Counted from the first letter of the stretch, positions 8,952 to 17,725 are shown. The stretch: 58,319 bases of DNA from Oligoflexia bacterium (GCA_015231955.1 JADGAN010000035.1:1-58319), one strand, 5' to 3'. Translations and numbers: made by a program. Notes: generated by a model not told the origin, from the letters alone.

Positions 8952-9072
8952 AATATTAGTAACTGCTCACACCCCTCAACCTTCACCTCTCAACAAAATG
9001 CTGTTAGCTAAGCAACTTTCAGCATCCGCTAGAGGGTAGATGGCTGAAGGGTGTGAGCAGTTACTTAATATT
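8952..9072. repeat. 121-bp palindromic element, copy B, inside the chemosensory operon
   Basis: A nearly perfect terminal inverted repeat of about 23 bp frames the element: AATATTAGTAACTGCTCACA at the left and its reverse complement, with one base inserted, at the right. The interior arms also pair imperfectly, so the RNA would fold into one long hairpin. The core matches copy A at 172-259. It fills the space between the stop of the helical protein gene (9078) and the TTG start of ODP2. It may be a MITE or REP-like unit, and could act as a processing or attenuation structure. Confidence 0.75.
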
Positions 9073-9077
9073 AAATA

Positions 9078-9725
9078 TTAATTACTATCTGCTTTAATTA
9101 ACCGCTCAATTTTCATAATATCCTTACCCATGTCTTCCAATTTTTTTGTCATGAATTCATTCTTTTTATCTAAAATCTCAGCGATGCTATCAAAAAACTC
9201 TTTATTACTTTCCTTGATATTATTTTCAACTTTAAGGTTAGTTGTGGTTAACCAGATTTTTTTATTTAGATTAACCAAAGTTTCATGCAAGCGTTTTACA
9301 TTTTCAATTTCCACTGCTAATTGCTTACTAATCACAACTAGTTTTTGCATGTTATTTTCCAATGCTCTATTCACAATGATCAAATTACCAAATCGATCAT
9401 CTTTGATTAATTTTTTTCCCATGGTAATTTTCAAATTATAGCTATTTTTCTTTACGCCAGAGAGAGAATATTTCACCAGCTCATTCACCACTGAATTCAT
9501 ATTCTCTGATTCTAGCAACATATCTACAGTGTTTTTCCTTATTTGATTAGCAATCATTTTATAGATATCCGCAAACACTACTGAATTTTCTTTACTAGCA
9601 TTAATCGCCGTATTCAGTGAAACCTCTTGCAATAATTTCAAATCATCCTTGATCAAATTAATATAAACTCTAAGTTTAGAGGATTCCGTGTAAATAACAT
9701 TTATTCTCTCTGTTGAAATTTCCAT
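9078..9725 (-). CDS. Helical protein with a receptor-tip-like segment
   Basis: This is a 215-residue, wholly alpha-helical, charged and soluble protein. The stretch EVSLNTAINASKENSVVFAD resembles a worn receptor hairpin (the mini-receptor has [13 protein letters not shown] then GFAIVAHEV), with the shared core LN-x-x-I-x-A. The C-terminal half (about 135-215) has heptad-like leucines and is probably coiled coil. It could be a divergent receptor that has lost the strict CheA-binding signature, or a scaffold or adaptor between hemerythrin and the ODP proteins. ATG 9725 is preferred over the upstream start at 9746 because a GGTGGG purine run precedes it. It lies 24 bases after the hemerythrin gene. 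Confidence 0.75.
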   Translation of the reverse strand: MEISTERINVIYTESSKLRVYINLIKDDLKLLQEVSLNTAINASKENSVVFADIYKMIANQIRKNTVDMLLESENMNSVVNELVKYSLSGVKKNSYNLKITMGKKLIKDDRFGNLIIVNRALENNMQKLVVISKQLAVEIENVKRLHETLVNLNKKIWLTTTNLKVENNIKESNKEFFDSIAEILDKKNEFMTKKLEDMGKDIMKIERLIKADSN

Positions 9726-9749
9726 ATCCCACCTACTACTACACACACA

Positions 9750-10151
9750 CTACTTATTAATAAATTTTGCGTATTTTTGATCTTCATTCAAAATATGGTC
9801 GCAAAGCCACCGACATAAAAAAATTCCCAAATAAGTACCCGACTCACCAACATCTTTATTCTCATCCAATACTTCATTTTTTAGATCAGCGACTTTCTTT
9901 TTAAGCTTATCATGACATCGCTTATGCTCTTTCAAGTCAGGATAGTGAAAATTTTTCATTAAATCTTCTTCAGAGCGAAAGTGTTTCTCGATATACTGAA
10001 TTAGAGATAAGATAATTTTACAAAGATGTTCACGCGAATGATGATCGCGATGATCGTACACCTCATTAATCAAATCAACTAACTGCTGATGTTGCTGATC
10101 CATCTCTTCAACACCAATTGCATATTTTTGCCCCCAAACAAACAGAGACAC
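9750..10151 (-). CDS. Bacteriohemerythrin (di-iron oxygen-binding protein)
   Basis: This 133-residue single-domain hemerythrin has the complete ligand set: H21 (DQQHQQL), H57 and E61 (KHFRSEED), H76 and H80 (EHKRCH), and H119 and D124 (DHILNEDQ). It begins with the family signature FVWGQKYAIGVEEMDQQH. Such proteins reversibly bind oxygen at a non-haem di-iron centre. Start is GTG with AGGAGG 7 bases upstream. As the first gene of the operon it puts an oxygen-binding protein together with two ODP sensors and the Che proteins, which supports an aerotaxis role. Oxygen storage or iron delivery to the ODP proteins is an alternative. Confidence 0.93.
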   Translation of the reverse strand: MSLFVWGQKYAIGVEEMDQQHQQLVDLINEVYDHRDHHSREHLCKIILSLIQYIEKHFRSEEDLMKNFHYPDLKEHKRCHDKLKKKVADLKNEVLDENKDVGESGTYLGIFLCRWLCDHILNEDQKYAKFINK

Positions 10152-10236
10152 AATTCTTCCTCCTGCTCGTAATCATTTATCAATGCTACTTGCCCACTCT
10201 ATTAAATTTATATTCTCTCTTTGTTTTTTAAAACTC

Positions 10237-10260
10237 TCGGCATTATTGGCCCTTTGCCGA
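10237..10260 (-). terminator. Possible terminator hairpin after the response regulator gene
   Basis: TCGGCA (10237-10242) and TGCCGA (10255-10260) form a 6-bp stem with a 12-base loop. On the minus strand it is followed by GAGTTTTAAAA, a weak U-tract. It sits about 100 bases beyond the regulator stop and ahead of the hemerythrin gene, so it may separate the two minus-strand units. The stem is short. Confidence 0.35.
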
Positions 10261-10357
10261 ATCCTCTTGGCAATTTGTTACTAAATAATTTTGCTTTATT
10301 AATTTAATCTACTATAGGTGTGAATTTTTATGTGAATTTTTGCCGGTATACAAGCTA

Positions 10358-11023
10358 TTACTTATCATCCTTCTTATCCAGCAACGCTGGAGGTGATTTA
10401 CTGGCATTTTGGTCAACAAGTGTCCAACTCCCATTTCCATTGGCCACAATATAAAGATCGATTTGCACAATCTTTTTTCGAAGATTATAGAGATGAACAT
10501 CAAAGGTATTGTTATCAATGGTAATATCTCGCCAGACCGTGCGAATAAGCTGCTCTCGAGTTAAGGTGCGATTTTTCCCTTCGTAAAACGCTTTTAAAAT
10601 CAGCGTCTCTTTTTGGGTAAGATTACTAAACACCGCCTTCTTGCGATTGCTGTTTAACACCTTCTCTATCTTGGCAATCAGCTCCTCTTTTTTGAATGGC
10701 CGAATCAAATAATCGAGTGCCCCTTCTTCAAAACAAAAGCGCAAAACATCCAGATCGATCAGCGAGGAGACCACAATAAAGGGTGTGGCCAAAAGCCCCT
10801 TTTCATCATGATTAGAAAGGAAGGATAAAAAATTACCATCACCTAAGCGCAAATCCGCCACAATTAAATCGGGGCGCTCCTTATTACTCGCAAGTCTACC
10901 TCGAAATAAAGATAACGACTGAAAATACTCTGTGTTAAAGTGTAAGTCTAAAATCTGCTTATAAACAAAGATCGCACTCTCTTCATCCTCCAAAATCCAA
11001 AGAGAGCGCTGCAATGAAGCCAT
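10358..11023 (-). CDS. OmpR-type response regulator
   Basis: This 221-residue regulator has a receiver (about 8-120 in the frame counted from the GTG at 11026: acidic E13/D14, phosphoacceptor D58 in IVADLRLGD, S87/S88) and a winged-helix DNA-binding domain (about 130-215, including LTREQLIRTVW and FDVHLYNLRKK). The invariant receiver Lys before Pro is Arg here (LIRPFKK), which may change phosphorylation or activation. The ATG overlaps the kinase stop as TGATG, so the two genes are a coupled two-component pair. Target genes are unknown. Confidence 0.9.
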   Translation of the reverse strand: MASLQRSLWILEDEESAIFVYKQILDLHFNTEYFQSLSLFRGRLASNKERPDLIVADLRLGDGNFLSFLSNHDEKGLLATPFIVVSSLIDLDVLRFCFEEGALDYLIRPFKKEELIAKIEKVLNSNRKKAVFSNLTQKETLILKAFYEGKNRTLTREQLIRTVWRDITIDNNTFDVHLYNLRKKIVQIDLYIVANGNGSWTLVDQNASKSPPALLDKKDDK

Positions 11024-12753
11024 CACACGCTCCCTGAATGCATCGAATGATTTGCAAATCGAAGAGTCATCTTAATTGTCGTCCCCACACAATCTTGACT
11101 ACTGCTGATCACGGCCAACGTTCCACCATTTCTTTCAATCAGCACCTTAGTTAAACGCAACCCTAAACCCTGCCTAGAGTTATTCTCTGGTAATGACATT
11201 TTCCCTGTTAACTTTTCAAAACGATCACAACTAAGCCCTGTTCCATTATCTTTAATAATGACGCAGACACTGGAATCGCTGCACCCCTCGCTACCGCCCC
11301 TAGCGACTAATACTCGAGGCGATTCTATGCCGTTCGCGACAAGATTTTCAACAGAATTTTTCATCAAATTGTAGAGAATATGCACCATACTTGTTCTGGA
11401 AATCTTAAGGCATAAGGTTTTTGCGGCCTCATCAAAGGAAAACAGAATCTCATCCCCCTTCCTAAAAGCGTATTGCGACTTTAACAAGCGCACTGTATAA
11501 CAATACGCTTCATAGAGGTTACAACTCTTTCCACTCCCCTCCTCTGGATTTTTAAGATGGGCCTTAAAGGCACTCACCAAAGCAAGAGCTTGTTGTAGAT
11601 TAACATCCATATGTTGAATATAATCTTGCATATCGGAAAGTGTTGTCCGTTTTTGATCACGCCCTTTCATCTCCTCAACACAAAAAGAGAGAGTATGCAA
11701 AGGCCCCGACAAATCATGGGCAACAATTCCAGACAACTCTCCCAAATTTTTAAGGCCAGCATTATCTAGCTCTGAGGCAATCCAACGCTCAATCTCACGA
11801 TTTCTGGTCTCAACCTCACAAATTAAATTATTATAGATTAGTTGAAATTTACGGATGGTGTGCGCCGGATGTAATGGCAAGATCTCTTCAAAACGCCCCT
11901 CTTGATCTTGCAGCTTGGAGAAGATCTCGTAGAGTCCCCCAAAAAAGCATCGTCTGCCCAAATAGAAAATTCGCCCGATCATTACTAAATGGCCAAGAGA
12001 GAGCAAGAGAATGTAGGTATGAGGATCCCCCGCGGAAGAGACTTTCGCTTTAAAGATCAAGAATAACATCTGCACCAGTAACGAGACACTCATTATCACT
12101 AGCGTAGTATTTTCAACTGAAAGCAGATCATTTTGCCTGGTGGATAGCTCACTAGGAAATGCAATCATGACCTCTTTTAAATTCACTTTTTGATGAAGTA
12201 ACTTCACATTCTCGTAAATTTTTTCCGCTAAGGCCCAATAGGTAACTGCCCAGTAAAAGGCATGAGTAGAAATCATCATAGTCACTAGCTTGATTATGAC
12301 AATTGCCACCCCTTCACCAGGAAGTTTGGGCCATAAAAAGATAATAATGTAAGCAGAGGGAAGTGATTTTAACAGCAACACAATCAAGAGTGAAAATGCC
12401 CGTTTTGTTGGAAACGCCAACAAGGCCGCCACCAGGTCCATTTTTTTTGCAAAATTTTTCTTTTTAATTTCCTCTATGCTCTCTAAGGAAAAAATTGCTT
12501 TATAATCTGGAAAAAAAACAAGGAAAATGCGATTTTCGAATACTCCCCAAATAGTAACAGCAATAAAATCAACAACAATCACCAATAAAATATCCAAGAA
12601 AGTAATCTCAAAAAGCAAATAGCTCCATAAAATCAGAAAAATACCTAAGATAAAAAAGCTTATGGGATCAATAGGGTTTGGGGTGAGTGTAAGGGGAGAA
12701 TCCTGCTTGCATTTATTTGACAAAAACGTTTTTGCAGAAAATATAGATCCCAT
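11023..12753 (-). CDS. Membrane sensor histidine kinase
   Basis: This is a 576-residue kinase. The N-terminal 270 residues hold roughly six hydrophobic segments (for example about 31-70, 105-145, 150-175, 215-235, 245-265) and no large periplasmic loop, so it probably senses a membrane or intracellular state. A linker follows, then the H-box GIVAHDLSGPLHTL with H346. The ATPase domain has the N-box LMKNSVENL, G1 IIKDNGTGLS and G2 RQGLGLRLTKVLIE, all intact. It is the first gene of a pair with the OmpR-type regulator. GGAGAGG precedes the ATG. Confidence 0.9.
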   Translation of the reverse strand: MGSIFSAKTFLSNKCKQDSPLTLTPNPIDPISFFILGIFLILWSYLLFEITFLDILLVIVVDFIAVTIWGVFENRIFLVFFPDYKAIFSLESIEEIKKKNFAKKMDLVAALLAFPTKRAFSLLIVLLLKSLPSAYIIIFLWPKLPGEGVAIVIIKLVTMMISTHAFYWAVTYWALAEKIYENVKLLHQKVNLKEVMIAFPSELSTRQNDLLSVENTTLVIMSVSLLVQMLFLIFKAKVSSAGDPHTYILLLSLGHLVMIGRIFYLGRRCFFGGLYEIFSKLQDQEGRFEEILPLHPAHTIRKFQLIYNNLICEVETRNREIERWIASELDNAGLKNLGELSGIVAHDLSGPLHTLSFCVEEMKGRDQKRTTLSDMQDYIQHMDVNLQQALALVSAFKAHLKNPEEGSGKSCNLYEAYCYTVRLLKSQYAFRKGDEILFSFDEAAKTLCLKISRTSMVHILYNLMKNSVENLVANGIESPRVLVARGGSEGCSDSSVCVIIKDNGTGLSCDRFEKLTGKMSLPENNSRQGLGLRLTKVLIERNGGTLAVISSSQDCVGTTIKMTLRFANHSMHSGSV

Positions 12754-13222
12754 ATTTTTTCCTCTCCATACTCAAAAAAAAAATGGTAATATTTTAATTA
12801 CCACAAAAAAAACCGATAACTTGTTTTAGTGATGGCCAGCATACGAAACCCCAAAACGGAACAAAATAGGTAGGTACACGAATGAAAAGAGTTTCTCGCA
12901 TTGATATATCATCAAAAATATTTTTTTCCATTTTACTATTTTATCTCATATTGGGAGTCTCCAGCTACCTCCCAACGCTCTTTTAAGTAAGCACGCTTAA
13001 AACATACTCGACAAGATCGGACCAAAGAAAATTTATTTTGTAAAATGCCCACTTTCCATGGCACTTCAGCAAGAGTTCGTCTGTCCTCTATGGCCTTAAA
13101 ACATTGATATTCAAGGTTTTACCTTTTTATTTTCTTCTCTCTTGCAAAAGAAAGCTATAATCAAGACAAATCTTTTTTGACAACTATTATACTCTTATAT
13201 CTATGCACGCAAGGAGTTTTTT
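12754..13222. other. 469-bp intergenic region between divergent genes
   Basis: This region separates the kinase gene (minus) from the secreted hydrolase gene (plus). It holds an A-tract and the inverted repeat GGTAAT/ATTACC near 12784-12800, a possible operator or hairpin, and a small plus-strand frame at 12882-12986 (listed separately). AAGGAG lies 6 bases before the downstream ATG at 13223. No convincing promoter pair could be placed by eye. Confidence 0.5.
12882..12986 (+). CDS. Possible 34-aa single-span membrane protein
   Basis: A short frame reads MKRVSRIDISSK followed by about 17 hydrophobic residues (IFFSILLFYLILGVSSY) and ends LPTLF. A positively charged start followed by one membrane span is the usual design of small bacterial membrane proteins. 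A TAGGTAGG purine-rich stretch lies upstream of the ATG. There is no homology to lean on, so it may be chance. Confidence 0.35.
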   Translation: MKRVSRIDISSKIFFSILLFYLILGVSSYLPTLF

Positions 13223-14929
13223 ATGATGATGACTATAGAAGAACAACTTAAATTTAAACCAAAAATTTTATTTTTCCTATTTCTTGCAATGATTGCTCTC
13301 TCTGCGACAACGCATATTTATGCAATTGATGTATGCACTATCTTTGCTCATAAGGAAAAAGGAGCACAACAAATTCAATACTATGTATTCAAGGGATCGT
13401 ATGCAGAACTTATTTCAAGTGAATTTGATTACTGTCCTAAAGAGTCTGAGACCTCTAGCTGTGTTGGCAAGTGTCTCGACTATATCGTAGAAAAACTTGG
13501 CCTACTCGATAAAAACACCATTCCCTTTTATAGTAGCTCGGTTGAAGAGGCCTACTCCTATATGCATCAGCTACTACGAGAACAACAATGTATCACACCC
13601 GTAGAGTATGATAAAAACTTACCAAAAGCGGAACAATCTCTTGCTTGTATTAATGAACATACCAAGCTTTACGGCAATTTACCTCATTACGCTAATAAGC
13701 TTAGTTCCCACCTGAAAAAATGCTGGAATATTCATGAATTTTATAAACTGACCACTGATCAAAAAAAATTAATCCTTAAAAACACCGATCTTCGTAATCC
13801 CAAAAATCAAGAAATTATCGAAAACCTACTGCTCTCTTCCCATTACGATGACATTAGTATTTTAAAAAATGTACTCCACAGTATAAACTCTCATCCACAC
13901 AAAAGACATTTGCAAAATCCTTCAATGATTACACGCTATCTAGATATTGCTGATTTTATCGCTCTTCATGCTCAAGAAGAGTATAAAAATTTACAAGTAC
14001 ACTACATAGACACTTTCGATACAAAACTAAAACAACTAGAGGAAAAGAACTATAAAACAGAATGCCACTATTACAACGAAAAGGATGGCAACGAGATAGA
14101 GGAAGTATTTGCTTCTAAACTATCCCTCTCTTTCTCCTATGATTTAGAACTCTGCTACTCCCATGATCCTAACAGCAAAAATCAAGATCTTATTTACTAC
14201 TCTCCAGGGCTTACTTCAGGAGCTCCCTCTTGGAACAACCACCACTCTCTTCGTAAAATGCGCAATTTTTGGCGTATGCGAGATGTCGATCAACCGGCAG
14301 TCTTCTCCATCTGCATGGGCAAGATGGTCTCTTGGATGGAAGAGGGTAAGTATGAGAAACTCATGCGCATGCTACCTAAACTTGAACAAAAACTCCTAGC
14401 GTATACCCCTAAACAACGTTTTGGAATCGGAATGTCTTTAGGAGGGGCAAACTTTTTAACTATGGTACTAAGAGATCCTCAATTTTTAGATAAGGCCTAC
14501 ATCGAAGGACCCGGCGTTTGGAATATAGATCCTTTTACGGTTTCCGACAAAGAACTTGCTGAATACGTCAAAAGAAACAACGGTCATTACTCTCTGTTGA
14601 AGCACATCCTCGTACCTATTTCAAAACAGAAGTTAGGAAATTCAGAAAATTTTCAAAAGACCAATATCTTTAAGATGGCAAAAGAAGGCCACTTAAACGC
14701 AACCTCTCCAGAGGTACTTGTCTCCGTTGCCAAGGATGACCAACTGGCCATCTATCAGGAGATGAAAGATTTTGTAAAACAGGGACAACAAAATGGTGCA
14801 AAAATAGATTTCTATCCACAAAAAAAGTTCAACAACACCATCCCTTTCCCTTGGAATTTTATTCTACCAAGCAATGCCAGTCACACCATCGAAAAGCCAG
14901 AAGTGATGGCAAGCTTTCTCTACCCTTGA
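13223..14929 (+). CDS. Secreted alpha/beta-hydrolase-like protein
   Basis: This is a 568-residue exported protein with a signal peptide (LFFLFLAMIALSATTHIYA). The N-terminal half is cysteine-containing and unrecognised. The C-terminal half looks like an alpha/beta hydrolase: YYSPGLTSGAPSW (oxyanion-strand region), the nucleophile elbow GIGMSLGG with S405, SVAKDDQLA as the likely acid, and SHTIEKP near the end as the likely His. The substrate is unknown; esterase or peptidase activity is possible. AAGGAG precedes the ATG. A T-rich sequence after the stop could end transcription before the convergent hydrolase. Confidence 0.75.
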   Translation: MMMTIEEQLKFKPKILFFLFLAMIALSATTHIYAIDVCTIFAHKEKGAQQIQYYVFKGSYAELISSEFDYCPKESETSSCVGKCLDYIVEKLGLLDKNTIPFYSSSVEEAYSYMHQLLREQQCITPVEYDKNLPKAEQSLACINEHTKLYGNLPHYANKLSSHLKKCWNIHEFYKLTTDQKKLILKNTDLRNPKNQEIIENLLLSSHYDDISILKNVLHSINSHPHKRHLQNPSMITRYLDIADFIALHAQEEYKNLQVHYIDTFDTKLKQLEEKNYKTECHYYNEKDGNEIEEVFASKLSLSFSYDLELCYSHDPNSKNQDLIYYSPGLTSGAPSWNNHHSLRKMRNFWRMRDVDQPAVFSICMGKMVSWMEEGKYEKLMRMLPKLEQKLLAYTPKQRFGIGMSLGGANFLTMVLRDPQFLDKAYIEGPGVWNIDPFTVSDKELAEYVKRNNGHYSLLKHILVPISKQKLGNSENFQKTNIFKMAKEGHLNATSPEVLVSVAKDDQLAIYQEMKDFVKQGQQNGAKIDFYPQKKFNNTIPFPWNFILPSNASHTIEKPEVMASFLYP

Positions 14930-14968
14930 GTTTTTTGGGGCCAGCCGACTTTTGGGAGAATGGCACTT

Positions 14969-15973
14969 TTAATTTCTTACAAAATGCGATAGCTCGGTGG
15001 TAAATAAATTCCACTCTTTTTCCCCAAGAGAAGTTCGATCAACCATTAAGTGCCGAAGAACACGCTTCGTGGGAAACTCCTCATAAAGCTTCATCTCAAT
15101 CGCATCAAGCGGAGTCGATTTTGTCACCTTGGCCGATACTGGGACTTTCCATATCCGCCAGTGATCCAAGGACAAATCACGAATCATCTCGGCGACCCCA
15201 CCACCATCAATCACTTCATCCTCTGGATGCAGTATCACGAGCGTCTGCTTATTCATTTTTTTAAAGGCCTGCACACTCCTTTCTACTCCATCAACAAGCT
15301 CAAACAAGGCACGATAAGCTGCCATTGAAGTTCCATCATTTGAACGATACTCACCAAGACTCCTACTCGATAGCAAATAGCGCTCTCCAAAGATGAAAAG
15401 CGCTCTCACCGCCCTTGTATACCACTTTATAGAAATTGCAGGCGCCATAAAAATTTGCTTATCAAACCCCTTCTCTTCCTCTCCTAGCTCTTGCAATACC
15501 TTAATCGCTAACGGTGCTCCTAGCGAATAACCCACATAATAGTATGGAATGCGGTACTTTGAGGCCAGACGCTTGCCAAAACAATAGGCACGCAAAAAAT
15601 CGTCTTTCCACTGTTTCGCACTGACATTCAGCATTCCCTCAATGCCATCACCTCTATGTCCGGAAAGCGCAGGCCTGATCACCAGCAATCCCTCCTGTTC
15701 TAAATATGCTCCAATCTCATCCATCTTCTCGGGTTTCAAATTCAACCCATGCACCACAAGCGCTACTCCTTTAGGTGCGCTCACCATACTTACCTTATCG
15801 TACTCTGAAAGTTGTGCCCCACTATTTCCATTTTCATTTCCACTTGCCCCACAATACCTATTGCGATCCTGCAGAGAAATCTCACTCTCCTTCGATACCT
15901 GGGATGCACACGAAACCCCAAGACCGAAACACACAATCAGCAACAAAAATTCTCTTTTCACTCTCATAGACAT
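14969..15973 (-). CDS. Lipoprotein alpha/beta hydrolase
   Basis: This 334-residue lipoprotein has the lipobox LGVSC (Cys22). The fold is shown by VALVVHGLNLKPEKM, RPALSGHRGDG, the nucleophile elbow VGYSLGAP with S150, VILHPEDEVI (acid) and LRHLMVD (His). It resembles serine-aminopeptidase/monoacylglycerol-lipase-type hydrolases. It should act in the periplasm, anchored to a membrane. Its start overlaps the end of the preceding gene (15964-16866) by 10 bases, so the two are co-expressed. Confidence 0.82.
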   Translation of the reverse strand: MSMRVKREFLLLIVCFGLGVSCASQVSKESEISLQDRNRYCGASGNENGNSGAQLSEYDKVSMVSAPKGVALVVHGLNLKPEKMDEIGAYLEQEGLLVIRPALSGHRGDGIEGMLNVSAKQWKDDFLRAYCFGKRLASKYRIPYYYVGYSLGAPLAIKVLQELGEEEKGFDKQIFMAPAISIKWYTRAVRALFIFGERYLLSSRSLGEYRSNDGTSMAAYRALFELVDGVERSVQAFKKMNKQTLVILHPEDEVIDGGGVAEMIRDLSLDHWRIWKVPVSAKVTKSTPLDAIEMKLYEEFPTKRVLRHLMVDRTSLGEKEWNLFTTELSHFVRN

Positions 15974-16866
15974 CTCGGCGTTACAAAATCATTTAAACGA
16001 TCATGATATTTTATTTTCAAATAATCGCAAGCACTCTGATCAATCGGACAGCGAAAAGCTAACTCCGGCATCCTCTCTTGCAACTCCTGTAGGCGCTTCT
16101 CTACAGCATTCTCCATCTTCTGACTCCAGTAAGCGTTACAGTTCATTGCTTCATCCCATCCAGCATCAACAAACTCCATAAAATCAAAATCCCTCACCTG
16201 CACAAACTGCCCATCCCGACACTCAATATAGTGTTGTCCTTGGAAAGGAATACTCGCATCACACCACTCATCACTTGCAAAAAGACGGATCCAAAAAAAC
16301 ATCCCTTGATAGTTGGAAACCAAATCACTATAGGAGTAAATGCCCGTCGTATAGTATCCAAAAATTCCAGACTCCGTCCCATTCCCCTCAATAATCGCAG
16401 CATCGACTCCTTTTTGCTTCAAGCAAGCAGTATTAAAATAGTCGTAGCCTTGAGCAAAAAAGTGACCAAATTTATCTGAGCCTACTAAGTGATCACCCAC
16501 TCTCACAATGTCCCCAAGCTTTGCTATAAACAGAGGTGGTGATTGCCACCAAGAAAAATCTCGATAAATAGAATCTTTGCGTGAAATACTTCTGCGATCA
16601 ATGCCCTTAATACTCTCTATTGAGTACTCAATGGCGGCCCAACAAAGTCCTGTACTAAATCTTTTGTGAACGGAGTTATAAAGTTGCTTGTGATCACATC
16701 CCGGACTCTCCTCAATTGCAAGTTTCAGCTCTTTATTAACCAACTCATTGAGTGCCACACGTGAATCTTTAATGTCATCATAGCGCTGAGTGAAACTATC
16801 CACCTCTGATGCCAAGAGTTCTATGCCAAAACAAAACATCATGCCTAACAACAAAATCTTGTTCAT
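15964..16866 (-). CDS. Exported protein with SDKFGHF motif, unknown
   Basis: This 300-residue protein starts with a signal peptide (ILLLGMMFCFGIELLAS). The central part contains GDHLVGSDKFGHFFAQGYDY and SGIFGYYTTGIYSYSDLVSN, with conserved-looking Asp, His and aromatic residues. This resembles the DK..H pattern of small periplasmic proteins of the DUF2279 type, but I cannot assign it. Cysteines near both ends may form disulfides. GGGAGG precedes the ATG. It is followed by an overlapping lipoprotein hydrolase gene, which suggests joint work on an envelope or prey-derived substrate. Confidence 0.75.
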   Translation of the reverse strand: MNKILLLGMMFCFGIELLASEVDSFTQRYDDIKDSRVALNELVNKELKLAIEESPGCDHKQLYNSVHKRFSTGLCWAAIEYSIESIKGIDRRSISRKDSIYRDFSWWQSPPLFIAKLGDIVRVGDHLVGSDKFGHFFAQGYDYFNTACLKQKGVDAAIIEGNGTESGIFGYYTTGIYSYSDLVSNYQGMFFWIRLFASDEWCDASIPFQGQHYIECRDGQFVQVRDFDFMEFVDAGWDEAMNCNAYWSQKMENAVEKRLQELQERMPELAFRCPIDQSACDYLKIKYHDRLNDFVTPRCL

Positions 16867-16944
16867 GCGGTCCTCCCTTAATCTTTTGTTTTTTTGTGAT
16901 TACCACTCTTTCCCAAAAAATCGCAAATACAAGATTATCAGAAA

Positions 16945-17550
16945 TTATCTAAAGCGGAAACTAAACTCCAAGACGGGATAGTAGCTGGTGTAGGTGTGAT
17001 TGACATCACTCTTTGTCTCTCCCACAGTTGATTCACTGACTGTAAACACATGGTAGATCAGCGCCGCTCCTGCATAGATCTGTTTGGAAAGTTTTAATTG
17101 ATAGTTGATGCTGGCAAAATAAGCGCTACCGGAAATCTTCTCCTGTTCTCCTCCCGCCATGGTTCTCGTGCCTTTAGCATAGGGATGATAGGCCGCCGAC
17201 ACTGCAAAGGTTCTCCCTAAATCAAAAAAATAGATTGCTCGCGGTCCAAGCTCTGTCACGGCAATTTTAGAATCGGTTTCACCAACTTTATTGGTTTTAT
17301 TCCAAATCACAACGCTTTGTCCGATAACAAATTGCTGATTGATCCCCACTCCTGCACCAAGAAACAAGAAATTCCTCATGATATTGTAGGTTCCCTGTTC
17401 TGCATTATCTGTAGAGTTGTTTACATTAACACTGTGCTGAAAATAGATTCCAGCGTGAGCTGCAACATTTACAAAGTATAGGCCCAGGCCCAGGCACAAA
17501 CACAAGTACAGGTTCCAACTTTTCCAGTATGAAAAATATTTCTTACTCAT
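16945..17550 (-). CDS. Small outer-membrane beta-barrel protein
   Basis: This is a 201-residue protein. After a charged start and a hydrophobic signal segment (LYLCLCLGLGLYFVNVAAHAG) the sequence alternates polar and hydrophobic residues, as in beta-strands (for example TFAVSAAYHPYA, ASINYQLKLSKQIYAGAALI). It ends with LEFSFRFR, which looks like an outer-membrane insertion strand. An 8-strand barrel fits the length. Ligand and role are unknown. GGAG precedes the ATG. Confidence 0.75.
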   Translation of the reverse strand: MSKKYFSYWKSWNLYLCLCLGLGLYFVNVAAHAGIYFQHSVNVNNSTDNAEQGTYNIMRNFLFLGAGVGINQQFVIGQSVVIWNKTNKVGETDSKIAVTELGPRAIYFFDLGRTFAVSAAYHPYAKGTRTMAGGEQEKISGSAYFASINYQLKLSKQIYAGAALIYHVFTVSESTVGETKSDVNHTYTSYYPVLEFSFRFR

Positions 17551-17725
17551 TTTTTTTACTCCATACCTAAAGAATAGTATGCCTCTGATGCTCCTGTAAA
17601 TCTTTTGTAAAAAACGCTGAACTTAAGCCAAACGCCAGCGAAGAGCTGCCTTAAAAAAGAGAGCATAGACAGTATTTCCGAGTAAAAAACTATGGTTTTA
17701 TTTTCTTCTGGGTAATTTGGGGCCT

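Noticed and set aside
8930-8986. N-terminal extension of ODP2 from an ATG at 8986
   Set aside because: The extra 19 residues are encoded partly by the palindromic element, are absent from the paralogue, and AAGGAGAG with TTG at 8929 gives a better start.
15642-16181. 179-codon plus-strand frame over the two minus-strand envelope genes
   Set aside because: It has Ser/Pro-rich low-quality sequence and lies opposite recognisable hydrolase motifs, so it is a shadow frame.
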